Shown piece after piece: positions 52,832 through 61,799 of a stretch of DNA of 64,000 nucleotides. The stretch is from positions 1 to 64,000 of the forward strand of contig NZ_BMIJ01000008.1 in NCBI RefSeq assembly GCF_014641945.1, written 5' to 3'. Within the stretch, counting starts at the first letter, position 1. The number at the start of each line of letters is the position of its first letter. Under the pieces are notes generated by a model. That model saw nothing but the letters and a program-made list of their open reading frames with translations, made no database searches and was not told the DNA's origin. The translations under genes were made by a program, and so were the position numbers. The DNA comes from Marinobacterium zhoushanense. Its GTDB lineage: Bacteria > Pseudomonadota > Gammaproteobacteria > Pseudomonadales > Balneatricaceae.

Positions 52832-53995
52832 TTAGAGTCCCATGGTCAGAGTAACCTGATACTGGTTGCGGTCGTAAGACTCGCCTGACACGTTGGAATC
52901 CACATCCTTATACTGGTAGCCAACACCGACGCTCATCCAGCGACGCAGCTCATAGGTCAGCCCAGCACCAATGCGGTTGGTGTCGTCTTCACGATCGTTC
53001 TCATAGTCTTCATTGATGAAGGCATAGTTGAGATCGGAGGAGACAAAGGAGGACCACTGATGGTTCCAGTTCACGCTGGTGCTGGTAGTGTCGATATAGT
53101 TCTCGGCACCTTCGGAGCCCTCCGCCACATAGCGATTGGTTTCCAGCGTGAAAGCGGAGTAGGTGCGCGGTTCCCAGGTGACACCCACTTCCCACATGGT
53201 CTTGTCAGCATCGTCCTTGGAGGCATCATCAAACTCCTTGGTACCCCAACCAAACTTGGCGGTACCACTGGTCTTGGCGGTCGCTTCCCAGGTCACACCC
53301 AGAAGGTAGGCCATGGCGTCGCTGTCCAGGGTCGAGCTGTTCAGGACATAGTCGTAGTCGCTGTAGCGCACTTCGGCCAGGGCACGGGTCTTTGGTGCCA
53401 CACGGTAGTAGGCGGTCGCCGACAGACTGGTGGTATCGCGCTCCTGGTCGTCGTTCACCCCACCTTCGTTGTCATAGCGCTTCCATTCATGGTTGGCGCC
53501 GAAATCAAGCTGCATGGTGGCGGACTTGGCGCCGTAACCGTACACACCGCCGATATTGTAGGTGTGGTACTTGTCGTTAACACCCTCTGTTTCAGTATCG
53601 GCTGTCTGCTCAACCCGGTCATAGCCTGCATTCAGATCCAGACGGCTGCGGGAGCTGAACTCCATGTGCGCATCCAGATCCAGATGATGGTCAACATTGT
53701 CATCATTACGAAAAGAGTGGTAGGTCTCACTGTTCAACGCATAGGTCAGCGAGTACAGGTTCACCCGATCCTTGGCCGCCAGCACGAAGGTCGGGCTGAT
53801 GCTGGTGATCCAGGAGGAGTCTTCATCGGTACCGACTTCACGGAAGTTGTCGTCGTAACGCTCGGAAACTTCGAGAGTCGGTGTAAACTGAACGCCTCCC
53901 AGATCGATCGACGCCGCTTCGATGGCCAGTACATTGCCGCTGGCGGCCAACAGTACGGCGACGCTCAGGGTGTTCAGTGCAAAATTCTTACGCAT
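52832..53995 (-). CDS. Outer-membrane beta-barrel protein of the exopolysaccharide region
   Basis: A 387-residue protein with a signal peptide (ALNTLSVAVLLAASGNVLA) and some 16 amphipathic beta strands, ending YQVTLTMGL. The N-terminal pattern IDLGGVQFTPTLEVSERYDDNFREVGTDEDSSWITSISPTF is that of the Bbp2/EpsL-type barrels found beside exopolysaccharide genes. It may form the outer-membrane pore that the short OPX protein lacks. Function inferred from fold and neighbours. Confidence 0.82.
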   Translation of the reverse strand: MRKNFALNTLSVAVLLAASGNVLAIEAASIDLGGVQFTPTLEVSERYDDNFREVGTDEDSSWITSISPTFVLAAKDRVNLYSLTYALNSETYHSFRNDDNVDHHLDLDAHMEFSSRSRLDLNAGYDRVEQTADTETEGVNDKYHTYNIGGVYGYGAKSATMQLDFGANHEWKRYDNEGGVNDDQERDTTSLSATAYYRVAPKTRALAEVRYSDYDYVLNSSTLDSDAMAYLLGVTWEATAKTSGTAKFGWGTKEFDDASKDDADKTMWEVGVTWEPRTYSAFTLETNRYVAEGSEGAENYIDTTSTSVNWNHQWSSFVSSDLNYAFINEDYENDREDDTNRIGAGLTYELRRWMSVGVGYQYKDVDSNVSGESYDRNQYQVTLTMGL

Positions 53996-54035
53996 GGCGG
54001 AAAGCCCTTTCTCTACAGTTCCATTCAGGTCGCAG

Positions 54036-54058
54036 GCGCTCCCCTTTGTCGGGAGCGC
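54036..54058. other. Hairpin between the repeat protein and barrel genes
   Basis: GCGCTCCC, seven-base loop, GGGAGCGC: an 8-bp stem without T tract, between the two minus-strand genes. It may be an RNA processing or stabilising element. Confidence 0.4.
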
Positions 54059-54073
54059 AATCGATAACGATGA

Positions 54074-54838
54074 TCAAGTGGCCGGGCTGGCACTGGATCC
54101 ATTACCACCATTACCCGCAGGCGTATTCGTCGTGGTCACGGTAGTGGTATCGCCATTTGATGAATCGCCGCCGTCATTGGAAACTGTCGCGACGGCAGTA
54201 TCTACGCTCGAGTTGATGGTCGTCGCCACCTCGGCGGACACAACCTGCGATACTGCGGCCTTTATCGCCGCGGCCTGCTGAGGCGCCTTTTGCGCAGCCG
54301 CCACCGCAATGTCGCTAGCCAGTGATGCAGGCGCTACCTTGATCGCAGCGGCCACCAGCTGACCGGCCAGTTCGGGGTTAGCCTCGACAGCCGCTTCAAC
54401 CAGCGCTACGGCATTCTGAGGATCGGCTTTGATCGCCGCTTCCAGGTCGGTAACGGCTTTAGGGGCTGATGCGCCATTGGTGGACGTAGTAGTGGTTGTT
54501 TCATTATCATCGCTAGCAGCCGCGACTGCAGCTCCAACGGCAGCAGCTGCAGCAACGCCTGCCGCGACCGCGCCTACGCCGATCCCTGCACCTGCAGCAG
54601 CACCGGCAGCTCCTGCTCCTGCGCCAGCTCCACCCGCTCCTGCACCAGCACCAGCACCGCCTGCTCCTGCACCAGCACCAGCACCGCCTGCTCCTGCACC
54701 AGCACCGCCTGCACCTGCACCTGCACCGCCGCCAGTCTGAATTGCGGCGCCGCCTCCGCTAGCGCCTGCGTCTTGCGCCAGCACTGGGCCGGAAGCCATA
54801 GCCAATGAGAGTGAGATTGCGGTAATTGTCCTGCGCAT
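54074..54838 (-). CDS. Exported Gly/Ala-repeat protein of the exopolysaccharide region
   Basis: 254 residues from ATG 54838 (GGGGAA upstream; 49 earlier in-frame codons rejected). The signal peptide MRRTITAISLSLAMASGPVLAQDAGA is followed by a glycine/alanine low-complexity tract (about 30-85) made of a nine-residue period GGAGAGAGA, an alanine-rich hydrophobic stretch, a Thr/Ser linker (DDNETTTTTSTNGA), an Ala-rich helical domain (AVTDLEAAIKADPQNAVALVEAAVEANPELAGQLVAAAIKVAP...) and a Thr/Asn/Gly-rich tail. No family recognised. The helical part looks like repeated 16-18-residue units. Position suggests a surface or matrix component. Confidence 0.75.
   Translation of the reverse strand: MRRTITAISLSLAMASGPVLAQDAGASGGGAAIQTGGGAGAGAGGAGAGAGGAGAGAGAGGAGAGAGAGGAGAGAGAAGAAAGAGIGVGAVAAGVAAAAAVGAAVAAASDDNETTTTTSTNGASAPKAVTDLEAAIKADPQNAVALVEAAVEANPELAGQLVAAAIKVAPASLASDIAVAAAQKAPQQAAAIKAAVSQVVSAEVATTINSSVDTAVATVSNDGGDSSNGDTTTVTTTNTPAGNGGNGSSASPAT
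54600..54732 (-). repeat. Tandem 27-bp repeat encoding the Gly/Ala tract
   Basis: Units close to 27 bp (plus strand CCTGCTCCTGCACCAGCACC followed by AGCACCG) repeat with small deletions of 9 bp, giving the nine-residue protein period. Such arrays change length by slippage. Confidence 0.65.
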
Positions 54839-55110
54839 TGTTCGTTCCCCTGAAGTTTGATGTCCGGTATACCGGGCCACCTTCAGCCCGATTGTCCCTA
54901 ATTGTCCTTTTTGCGGTGCAACGCCAGCACCATAAAACGTATAATCCGCTGATTTTATGGGCTTGTTGATTAAATGGCCAGCCAACTAGCCAATTTTTAT
55001 GCCGCCTGCGCGTCATCTTGTTCTCCGCGAACCAGGCGGGCTAACTATAAAGGTCGGCCCCGGCAGCCAAACGTTTAACCCAGAATAAAAACCAGGGAGC
55101 AGTTAATTAC

Positions 55111-56457
55111 ATGAGCCAGGCACGCTCTTCACTTGAATCAGCCCTGATCTTTTTCACCCTGGCGCTGCTGGTCTGGCTTCCGTTACCGATCGGCAGCAAC
55201 AGCGACTGGGCGAAGGCACTGTTCTGCGTCATCATCACCCTGCTCACCGGCCTCTGGGCAGCAATGCAGTTGAACAAATCCACCACACACAACCGCGCGC
55301 TGAAGCCTGCAATCCCCCTGTTTGTTCTGCTGCTGGCTACCCAAGCCTGGGTCGCGCTGCAGTGGGGGCTCGGCATTACAACCGACGCCGGCACCACCCT
55401 GCAGAACCTGATGCTGGGGCTTGGCTACAGCTTTCTGTTTATCCTGGTGGTCGGCCTGTTCCATACCCGCAAGCGGCTGACCCTGCTGATCAGCGTGCTG
55501 GTAGTCAGCGGCACCCTACAGGCGTTCCATGGCACCCTGATGACGCTGTCCGGCCTGGAATGGCTGCTGTTCGAGCCCAAACAGCACTACCACGGCGTGG
55601 CCACCGGTACCTACGTGAACCGCAACCACCTGGCCGGCTATCTGGTGATGACACTGGGCCTGGGGATTGGACTGCTGATGGCACTGCGCGACGGCGCGCC
55701 CTTGCGTTGGCGCAACCTACTGGAGATGCTGATGGGCCCGAAGGCCCGGCTGCGTCTGGCCCTGGTGATCATGGTTATCGCCCTGGTGATGACACGCTCA
55801 CGCATGGGCAACACGGCCTTTTTCGCCTCGCTTCTGGTCATCGGCGGCCTGTTCGTGCTGCTGAACAAGGAGCACCGTGTACGCAACAGCCTGATCCTGG
55901 CCAGCCTGGTGCTGATCGACGTGCTGGTGATCAGCCAGTTCTTCGGCCTCGACCGCCTGAAGGATCGACTGATCAACACCCGGGTGGAGAACGTGGTCGA
56001 AGAGGGTCAAATCGTCGCAGGCAAAAACGAGCTCAGGCTCGACGTGTTCCAATACGCCTGGCAGCAGTTCACCGACCGACCGATCACCGGTTTCGGTGCC
56101 GGCAGTTTCGATGCAAGTTTCCAGTCATACCCCGGCCCGGATATCCCGCTGTACTTCGACTACGCCCATAACGACTATCTGCAGTTCGCCATCGAGTACG
56201 GCGTGATCGGCTGGCTCATCCTTGGCTTGTTTGTCATCGGCGCGTTACGCCAGGCGCTGAAGGCACTCTGGAATCGGGAGTCCTGGTATCGCAGCGGAGT
56301 AGGATTTGGCGCCTCAATGGCCATGCTGGGGATACTGATCCACTCGGCCACCGATTTTAACCTGCAGATTCCGGCCAATGCAGCGACTTTCGTCACGGCA
56401 GCAGCCATTGCGGTGCTGGCCGGTCACCACCGCAAGGCCCGCGCTCGCGATAGTTAA
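55111..56457 (+). CDS. O-antigen ligase/polymerase family membrane protein (Wzy/WaaL type)
   Basis: A 448-residue protein with about 11-12 helices and the family's large periplasmic loop: TGTYVNRNHLAGYLVMTLGLGIGLL, then TRSRMGNTAFFASLLVIGGLFVL and the loop FTDRPITGFGAGSFDASFQSYPGPDIPLYFDYAHNDYLQFAIEYGVIGWLIL. The catalytic-type arginine and histidine are in MTRSRMGN and YAHNDYLQ. It probably polymerises or ligates the exopolysaccharide repeat units. Plus strand, divergent from the Gly/Ala protein and overlapping the convergent VanZ-like gene by 4 bp. Confidence 0.88.
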   Translation: MSQARSSLESALIFFTLALLVWLPLPIGSNSDWAKALFCVIITLLTGLWAAMQLNKSTTHNRALKPAIPLFVLLLATQAWVALQWGLGITTDAGTTLQNLMLGLGYSFLFILVVGLFHTRKRLTLLISVLVVSGTLQAFHGTLMTLSGLEWLLFEPKQHYHGVATGTYVNRNHLAGYLVMTLGLGIGLLMALRDGAPLRWRNLLEMLMGPKARLRLALVIMVIALVMTRSRMGNTAFFASLLVIGGLFVLLNKEHRVRNSLILASLVLIDVLVISQFFGLDRLKDRLINTRVENVVEEGQIVAGKNELRLDVFQYAWQQFTDRPITGFGAGSFDASFQSYPGPDIPLYFDYAHNDYLQFAIEYGVIGWLILGLFVIGALRQALKALWNRESWYRSGVGFGASMAMLGILIHSATDFNLQIPANAATFVTAAAIAVLAGHHRKARARDS

Positions 56458-56810
56458 CGGCGCGTGTATAGCCACCACGCCGCCCCGCCCAGGAGCACAC
56501 CGCTTAGGTTAGCCAGGGCATCGAGCGCACTGAATGTCCTGTAGGGCTGTACCAGGTGCTGTAATAGCTCCAGGCCGGGAGCGGTTAACAGCAGTACACC
56601 CCACAGCAGCCCTGTGGGCAGCACCCGAAAGGCGATATGGGCACAGATCGCCAATACCGCGAACGCCATCAGGTGCAGCCATTTATCGGATTGGTAGAAC
56701 AGGTCCGGTGGCGACTGCGGCCGCAACAGGCCATACAGTAACGCCGCCAGCGCGGACCAGAAAGGCAGTTGCCGGTAGAGATATGGCTTACCAGCGATCA
56801 GTTGCTTCAT
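56454..56810 (-). CDS. VanZ-like membrane protein
   Basis: A 118-residue protein with four transmembrane helices and the VanZ pattern: PPDLFYQSDKWLHLMAFAVLAICAHIAF (with the conserved DKxxH), LLLTAPGLELLQHLVQPYRTFSALDALANLSGVLLG. Such proteins are common near exopolysaccharide genes; function unknown. Confidence 0.82.
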   Translation of the reverse strand: MKQLIAGKPYLYRQLPFWSALAALLYGLLRPQSPPDLFYQSDKWLHLMAFAVLAICAHIAFRVLPTGLLWGVLLLTAPGLELLQHLVQPYRTFSALDALANLSGVLLGGAAWWLYTRR

Positions 56811-56873
56811 TCGGCCCTCCCCTTCCCAGCTTTAACAACACAACCACCTCTGGCACGGCCTGTCCCCTTACCA

Positions 56874-58646
56874 TCAAAAAGCCCAAATAAAAGGAATCAA
56901 TCCTACCGACAGGCTACCAACCACCAGACTCATCGGTATGCCGATCTTAAGGTAATCCCCAAACCGATACCGTCCGGGGCCATACACCATCAGGTTGGTC
57001 TGGTAGCCCAGTGGCGAGATAAAGCTGGCGGACGCGGCGAACATCACCGCGATCACAAACGGCATGAAGCTCACACCCAGCTGCTCGGATACGGCGATGG
57101 CAATGGGGAACATCAACACCGCCGCCGCGTTATTGGTGATCAGCTCGGTAAAGGTAGCGGTCAGCAGATAGATCATGGCCAACGCCAACCAGGGCGAGAG
57201 TGCGTCACTGAACACCAGCGCTCCGGCAATGGATGAGGCCGCACCGGTCAGCGTCATCGCATTCCCGAGGGCAAAGGACGCGGCGATCACCACCAATACC
57301 GGCAAATCGATATAACGGCGTGCCTTCCCCGCCGTCACACAGCGACTGCCGATCATGGCACCGGCGGCCAGGAATGCCGACTCCATGATCGGCAATAGCC
57401 CGACAGCACTGGCCACAACCATCGCCAGCAATATCGCCAGGGCTAAGGGCGCCTTACCAAAATCGGGGGGAGTCGAGTCGTTCAGCGCACTGACCAACAG
57501 GAAGTCGCGGCGGAAGCGGTACTGCTCGACAAACTGATGACTGGCTTCCAGCAACAGCGTATCGCCGACCTTCAACCGTATATCGCCGAGCTTGCCGGGA
57601 ATCCGGTTTCCCTCACGGGACACCGACAGGATCACCGCGTTGAACCGGGTACGGAAACGCGACTCGCGCACGCTGCTGTTCAGCGCGGGGAACTCCGGCC
57701 CCAGTACCACCTCAACGATACAGCGCTGGTGATTGGCCACATCCATCTTATGAATGCTGCCATTGGCAGGCTTCAATCCCTGTATGCGTCGCAACTCGCT
57801 AGCACACTCCGGCGCGCCGATAAAATAGAGCTTATCGCCAGCATTCAACGTGCGGTCCGGTTCCGCCGCTGTGATCAATCGCCCCTGACGGTCAATCTCC
57901 GCCAGGTAGCCGTAGCTCAGACTGCGCAGCCCTGCCTGGGCAATCGTTTTACCGACAAGAGGACCGGTTGATTCGACCTCAACCTCAACACCATATTCAC
58001 GCACCTGCTCCAACTGCTCCTCCACACCACCTCTTGCGGGCAACAGGCTGTCGGCAAACAGGAACATAAAGCACAACCCCACCAGCAGCAGCGGTACCCC
58101 CAGCCATGCCAACTCAAACAAGCCAAGGTGCACACCGGTTTCGGCTTGCAGCAAGCCATCAACAACCAGGTTGGTACTGGTACCGATCAGCGTGCAGGTA
58201 CCGCCCAGAATGGTGGCAAAACTGAGTGGAAGCAGCAGTTTCGATGCCGGTATACGCAACCGTTGTGCCCACTCCTGAATAGCGGGGATAAACATCGCCA
58301 CCACGGTGGTGTTGTTCATAAAGGCGCTGAGAACACCGGTTGGCAGCAGCATTCGCCCGAGCGCACCGCGCACCGACTGTGGCTGGCCCAGCAAGCGAGA
58401 TGCGACCCACTGCACTGCGCCGGTTTCCTTCAGTCCGGCGGCGACCACATAGAGGGTCGCGATCGTGATCACGCCACTGTTGGAAAAGCCGACCAACGCT
58501 TCTGCCGGCGTCAAAATGCCGCTAATGGCCAGAAACGCCAGTGCGGCCATCAGGATCAGGTCAGCCGGTATGCTGGTGAGCGCCAGCGCAATGAGCACTG
58601 AACCTACGGTACAGAGGGTCAGGATGGCGTCAATTTCCACAGGCAC
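56874..58646 (-). CDS. SLC13-family (DASS-type) permease with two TrkA-C domains
   Basis: A 590-residue transporter: six or so N-terminal helices, a cytoplasmic insert of about 200 residues with two RCK-C/TrkA-C domains (EYGVEVEVESTGPLVGKTIAQAGLRSLSYGYLAEIDRQGRLI; CIVEVVLGPEFPALNSSVRESRFRTRFNAVILSVSREG), then the second membrane half with AFTE-like TATFTELITNNAAAVLMFPIAIA and SASFISPLGYQTNLMVYGPGRYRFGDYLKIG. The SNT-type hairpins (SFATILGGTCTLIGTSTNLVVDG and TELITNNAAA) suit anion or sulfate/dicarboxylate:Na+ transport. Substrate unknown. Last-but-one of the GDP-sugar strand. Confidence 0.88.
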   Translation of the reverse strand: MPVEIDAILTLCTVGSVLIALALTSIPADLILMAALAFLAISGILTPAEALVGFSNSGVITIATLYVVAAGLKETGAVQWVASRLLGQPQSVRGALGRMLLPTGVLSAFMNNTTVVAMFIPAIQEWAQRLRIPASKLLLPLSFATILGGTCTLIGTSTNLVVDGLLQAETGVHLGLFELAWLGVPLLLVGLCFMFLFADSLLPARGGVEEQLEQVREYGVEVEVESTGPLVGKTIAQAGLRSLSYGYLAEIDRQGRLITAAEPDRTLNAGDKLYFIGAPECASELRRIQGLKPANGSIHKMDVANHQRCIVEVVLGPEFPALNSSVRESRFRTRFNAVILSVSREGNRIPGKLGDIRLKVGDTLLLEASHQFVEQYRFRRDFLLVSALNDSTPPDFGKAPLALAILLAMVVASAVGLLPIMESAFLAAGAMIGSRCVTAGKARRYIDLPVLVVIAASFALGNAMTLTGAASSIAGALVFSDALSPWLALAMIYLLTATFTELITNNAAAVLMFPIAIAVSEQLGVSFMPFVIAVMFAASASFISPLGYQTNLMVYGPGRYRFGDYLKIGIPMSLVVGSLSVGLIPFIWAF

Positions 58647-58660
58647 GAGGCTCCGCGTAC

Positions 58661-60070
58661 TCAGGTCCTGCCATATTTATCTTCAAGGCGCACGATATCA
58701 TCCTCTCCCAGATAGGAGCCGGATTGCACCTCGATAAGCTCCAGCGGAATGACGCCGGGATTCTCCAGCGCGTGCACCTGACCGACCGGGATATAGGTAG
58801 ACTGGTTTTCCGTCACCAGGTAGGTTTTATCGCCATTGGTCACCTTGGCGGTACCGCTGACCACGATCCAATGTTCGGCACGGTGGTGATGTTTCTGCAC
58901 CGACAGCTTCGCGCCGGGTTTTACGGTGATGCGCTTGACCTGGTAGCGCTGCCCGTTGTCGATGGAGTCGTAGACACCCCAAGGACGGTACACCTCACGG
59001 TGGTTCAGGTGTTCGCTGCGCCCTTCAGCCTTGAGCCGTTCGACCACCTTCTTCACATCCTGTACCCGGTCCCTGTGCGCGACCAGCACCGCATCCTTGG
59101 TCTCAACGATAACCAGGTCATCGACACCCACTGTGGCCACCAGGCGGCTATCGGCATGGATGTAACTGTTGCGTGAGGAGTGGTTCAGAACATCGCCTTT
59201 CACCACATTGCCATCCACATCCTTGTCGCTGACATCCCACAGCGCCGACCAGGCGCCGATATCACTCCAGCCAGCATCCAGCGGCACCACCACCGCATCA
59301 TCCGTCTGCTCCATCACGGCATAATCAATGGAGTCATCCGGGCAGGCGGCGAAGGCTTCGGCATCCACACGGGTAAAGGTCATATCCTGACTGGCATTAA
59401 CCAGTGATGCGCGACAGGCATCGAGAATGTCAGAGCGGTAGCGGCCCAGCTCCTCTAGGTAACGGCTGGCTTTGAACATGAACATGCCGCTGTTCCACAG
59501 GTAGCGACCGCTTTCCAGGTACTCCTGTGCGGTTGTTTCATCCGGTTTTTCGACGAAGCGACTGACCGCAAAACCGCCGTCCGACAGCGCATCACCCTGC
59601 TCGATATAGCCGTAGCCGGTTTCCGCATGGGTGGGCACTATGCCAAAGGTGACCAGCTTGCCCGCCCGAGCCTGGGGCAGCGCCACCTCAATACTGCGGT
59701 GAAAGGCGTCAACATCGCGGATCAGATGGTCGGCAGCCAGCACCAGCAGTACTGGATCATCCGCGTTCTCCACCGCCTGCAGTGCGGCCAGCGCGATAGC
59801 AGGAGCGGTATTACGTCCAACCGGCTCCAGCAGGATATTGGCCTGCTCCATCCCCATCTGCCGTAATTGCTCGGCCGCCAGAAAGCGGTGCTGTTCGTTA
59901 CAGATAAGGCTAGGTAGCGCAGTTTCCAAACCGGAAAGCCGATCCAGCGTTGCCTGCAGCATGGTGAGAGTTGCATCCGCCAAGGGCAAGAACTGCTTGG
60001 GATTCAGTTGGCGCGATAGCGGCCAAAGACGAGAGCCGTTGCCACCAGCCATAATGACGGGGTAAAGCAT
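58661..60070 (-). CDS. manC: Mannose-1-phosphate guanylyltransferase / mannose-6-phosphate isomerase
   Basis: A 469-residue bifunctional enzyme: N-terminal nucleotidyltransferase with MAGGNGSRLWPLSRQLNPKQFLPL and GRNTAPAIALAALQ, VEKPDETTAQEYL, and a C-terminal cupin domain (VYRPWGVYDSIDNGQRYQVKRITVKPGAKLSVQKHHHRAEHWIVVSGTAKVTNGD). It makes GDP-mannose, the precursor for the GDP-fucose genes upstream on the same strand. Confidence 0.95.
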   Translation of the reverse strand: MLYPVIMAGGNGSRLWPLSRQLNPKQFLPLADATLTMLQATLDRLSGLETALPSLICNEQHRFLAAEQLRQMGMEQANILLEPVGRNTAPAIALAALQAVENADDPVLLVLAADHLIRDVDAFHRSIEVALPQARAGKLVTFGIVPTHAETGYGYIEQGDALSDGGFAVSRFVEKPDETTAQEYLESGRYLWNSGMFMFKASRYLEELGRYRSDILDACRASLVNASQDMTFTRVDAEAFAACPDDSIDYAVMEQTDDAVVVPLDAGWSDIGAWSALWDVSDKDVDGNVVKGDVLNHSSRNSYIHADSRLVATVGVDDLVIVETKDAVLVAHRDRVQDVKKVVERLKAEGRSEHLNHREVYRPWGVYDSIDNGQRYQVKRITVKPGAKLSVQKHHHRAEHWIVVSGTAKVTNGDKTYLVTENQSTYIPVGQVHALENPGVIPLELIEVQSGSYLGEDDIVRLEDKYGRT

Positions 60071-60094
60071 AAAATTGATTCCTGTAAAGTTTTA

Positions 60095-60562
60095 TCAGAG
60101 AGCCGCTAAATAGGCGCGGCTGTTCTCATGTACACGTGTATCTTCATGCATTTCATCTGGATGCCACCAACGATAGGTGCTGTGTTGCTGGTGTGGAGGC
60201 TCCAGATCTTTACCGGCATCCAGCTTCAGGTGGTAACCGAGCACCACATAATGGGTCGAAGGTGAGTCCGCATCGTCCCCAAACACGCTGTCTTGATAAA
60301 AATGTTCATACACTCCCAACAGGCGGGCCTCTTCTCGCTCAGATGCGAGACCCAATTCGATTTGGGTGAGTCGTCTGAACGCGTCATCCAGCATCTCGCT
60401 CTTGAGAATGCGGCCCCCAGGTACGAACCAAAAGCCTTGAGCCGGTCGGTTTGTCCTCTGCCCCAGGAGGATATAACCATCAGCACGCTCGACTATCAAA
60501 TCGATCGAAACCAAAGGAGTAACGGAGACAACTGTTTTAAAGGTTTCCGTGTCGATCCACAT
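60095..60562 (-). CDS. gmm: GDP-mannose mannosyl hydrolase (Nudix)
   Basis: A 155-residue modified Nudix enzyme: MWIDTETFKTVVSVTPLVSIDLIVERADGYILLGQRTNRPAQGFWFVPGGRILKSEMLDDAFRRLTQIELG. The altered Nudix box (no second Glu pair) is typical of GDPMH, which splits GDP-mannose to GDP and mannose. ATG at 60562 is preferred over an upstream frame running through wcaI; the two genes overlap by 26 bp. Confidence 0.92.
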   Translation of the reverse strand: MWIDTETFKTVVSVTPLVSIDLIVERADGYILLGQRTNRPAQGFWFVPGGRILKSEMLDDAFRRLTQIELGLASEREEARLLGVYEHFYQDSVFGDDADSPSTHYVVLGYHLKLDAGKDLEPPHQQHSTYRWWHPDEMHEDTRVHENSRAYLAAL

Positions 60563-61799
60563 ATTCAGTTTGTCCAGAACAGGGTTGTGGACTGAACACT
60601 GCAACAAAACGACTGAGCAGTACATCCTTGTCGAGATAATCGCGAGCGTAATCGGCAGCAATTGTGTTTGGCCGGAGCTTGGACAGCGAGTGTTCGATAC
60701 CAGACACCAAAGCATCAACCGACTCGGGCTCAATACGCTGGGCTATCCCCGGATATTTTTCGCAAAGAATTCCCAAAGTTGTGTCCGGATCTGCCGTGAT
60801 TACGGCATTGCCCCCAACGGCCAATATGTTGGTCAGTTTGGACGGGAGTACAGCATCCGCCGCACCTCGCTTCTGCACTACCAAGTGGCAATCCGCCGAT
60901 GCTAGCAAGGATGGCAGGAGTTCGTATGGCTGAAGCGGTGCAAAGGTTAAGTTCTCCAACCCAAAGTCACTCGCCTGGTCCATCAGGCGTCGCTTTGCAG
61001 CACCATCGCCCACCATAAGGAAGTGCAGGTCATCCCGTTTATGTAGTCTATGAGCCGCCTCGATGACTGATTCAAGCCCCTGTTTCTCCCCCATGTTTCC
61101 CGAATACAACACCACTCGCTTCGTCGGGTCGACACCCAAGTTTCTCAGCAGCGGGGCATCTTTCTCCACACCGCAAAACCGGGACACCTCCGACCAATTG
61201 GGGAAGAACAGCAGTTTACTCTCCTCGACCCCTTTCTGGCGGGCGCGCTTGAGCATCCCCTCCGAAATGGTGGAAACCCGATCAAACCGGTTCAGCAGCC
61301 AGCGCTCGACAGCGAAGGCGATTCCTTTCAAACGGCCGCCTTTCGCCAGTGCCAATCCGAAGAGCGCATCAACCTCGTAGTCCTGAATATGGACCACGCG
61401 TTGTGCTCCGGCGAGCTTCCCTAACAGCAAGGTTGGCAATGAGCAGAACAGCGTCGGTACTACTTGAATCACCAGATCCGGCTTCCACCACCACTGGCCC
61501 AATACAGGGAACAGGGAACTGAAAGCAAAACTAGCCAAGTGCAGCACACGTTTAAATGAGGAGGGTCTGGACGGCACGTAGAGTGGGCAACGCGTTACGC
61601 GAACGCCCTCTTCCATCAACGTTTGATAATGCCAGGTCGAATATCCAGGGCCAACTTTCCATTCTGGATAATAAGGAGGTGCGGTCACTACCTGCACCTC
61701 GTGCCCCTGCTGCACCAGCCAGCGCGCCATCTCACCAGAATATTTCCCAATACCCGTAAGTTCCGGGCTGTAGTTGATGCCGTACAGCAGAATCTTCAT
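60537..61799 (-). CDS. wcaI: WcaI-family colanic-acid-type glycosyltransferase
   Basis: A 420-residue GT4-fold transferase: MKILLYGINYSPELTGIGKYSGEMARWLVQQGHEVQVVTAPPYYPEW is the WcaI N-terminus; the C-terminal half has VVLYSGNMGEKQGLESVIEAAHRL and a DxxxxxxPSKLTNILAVGG donor-sugar site. Transfers a sugar (probably fucose or similar) to a lipid-linked precursor. Its ATG overlaps the fcl stop by one base, and its end overlaps gmm. Confidence 0.9.
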   Translation of the reverse strand: MKILLYGINYSPELTGIGKYSGEMARWLVQQGHEVQVVTAPPYYPEWKVGPGYSTWHYQTLMEEGVRVTRCPLYVPSRPSSFKRVLHLASFAFSSLFPVLGQWWWKPDLVIQVVPTLFCSLPTLLLGKLAGAQRVVHIQDYEVDALFGLALAKGGRLKGIAFAVERWLLNRFDRVSTISEGMLKRARQKGVEESKLLFFPNWSEVSRFCGVEKDAPLLRNLGVDPTKRVVLYSGNMGEKQGLESVIEAAHRLHKRDDLHFLMVGDGAAKRRLMDQASDFGLENLTFAPLQPYELLPSLLASADCHLVVQKRGAADAVLPSKLTNILAVGGNAVITADPDTTLGILCEKYPGIAQRIEPESVDALVSGIEHSLSKLRPNTIAADYARDYLDKDVLLSRFVAVFSPQPCSGQTEYVDRHGNL

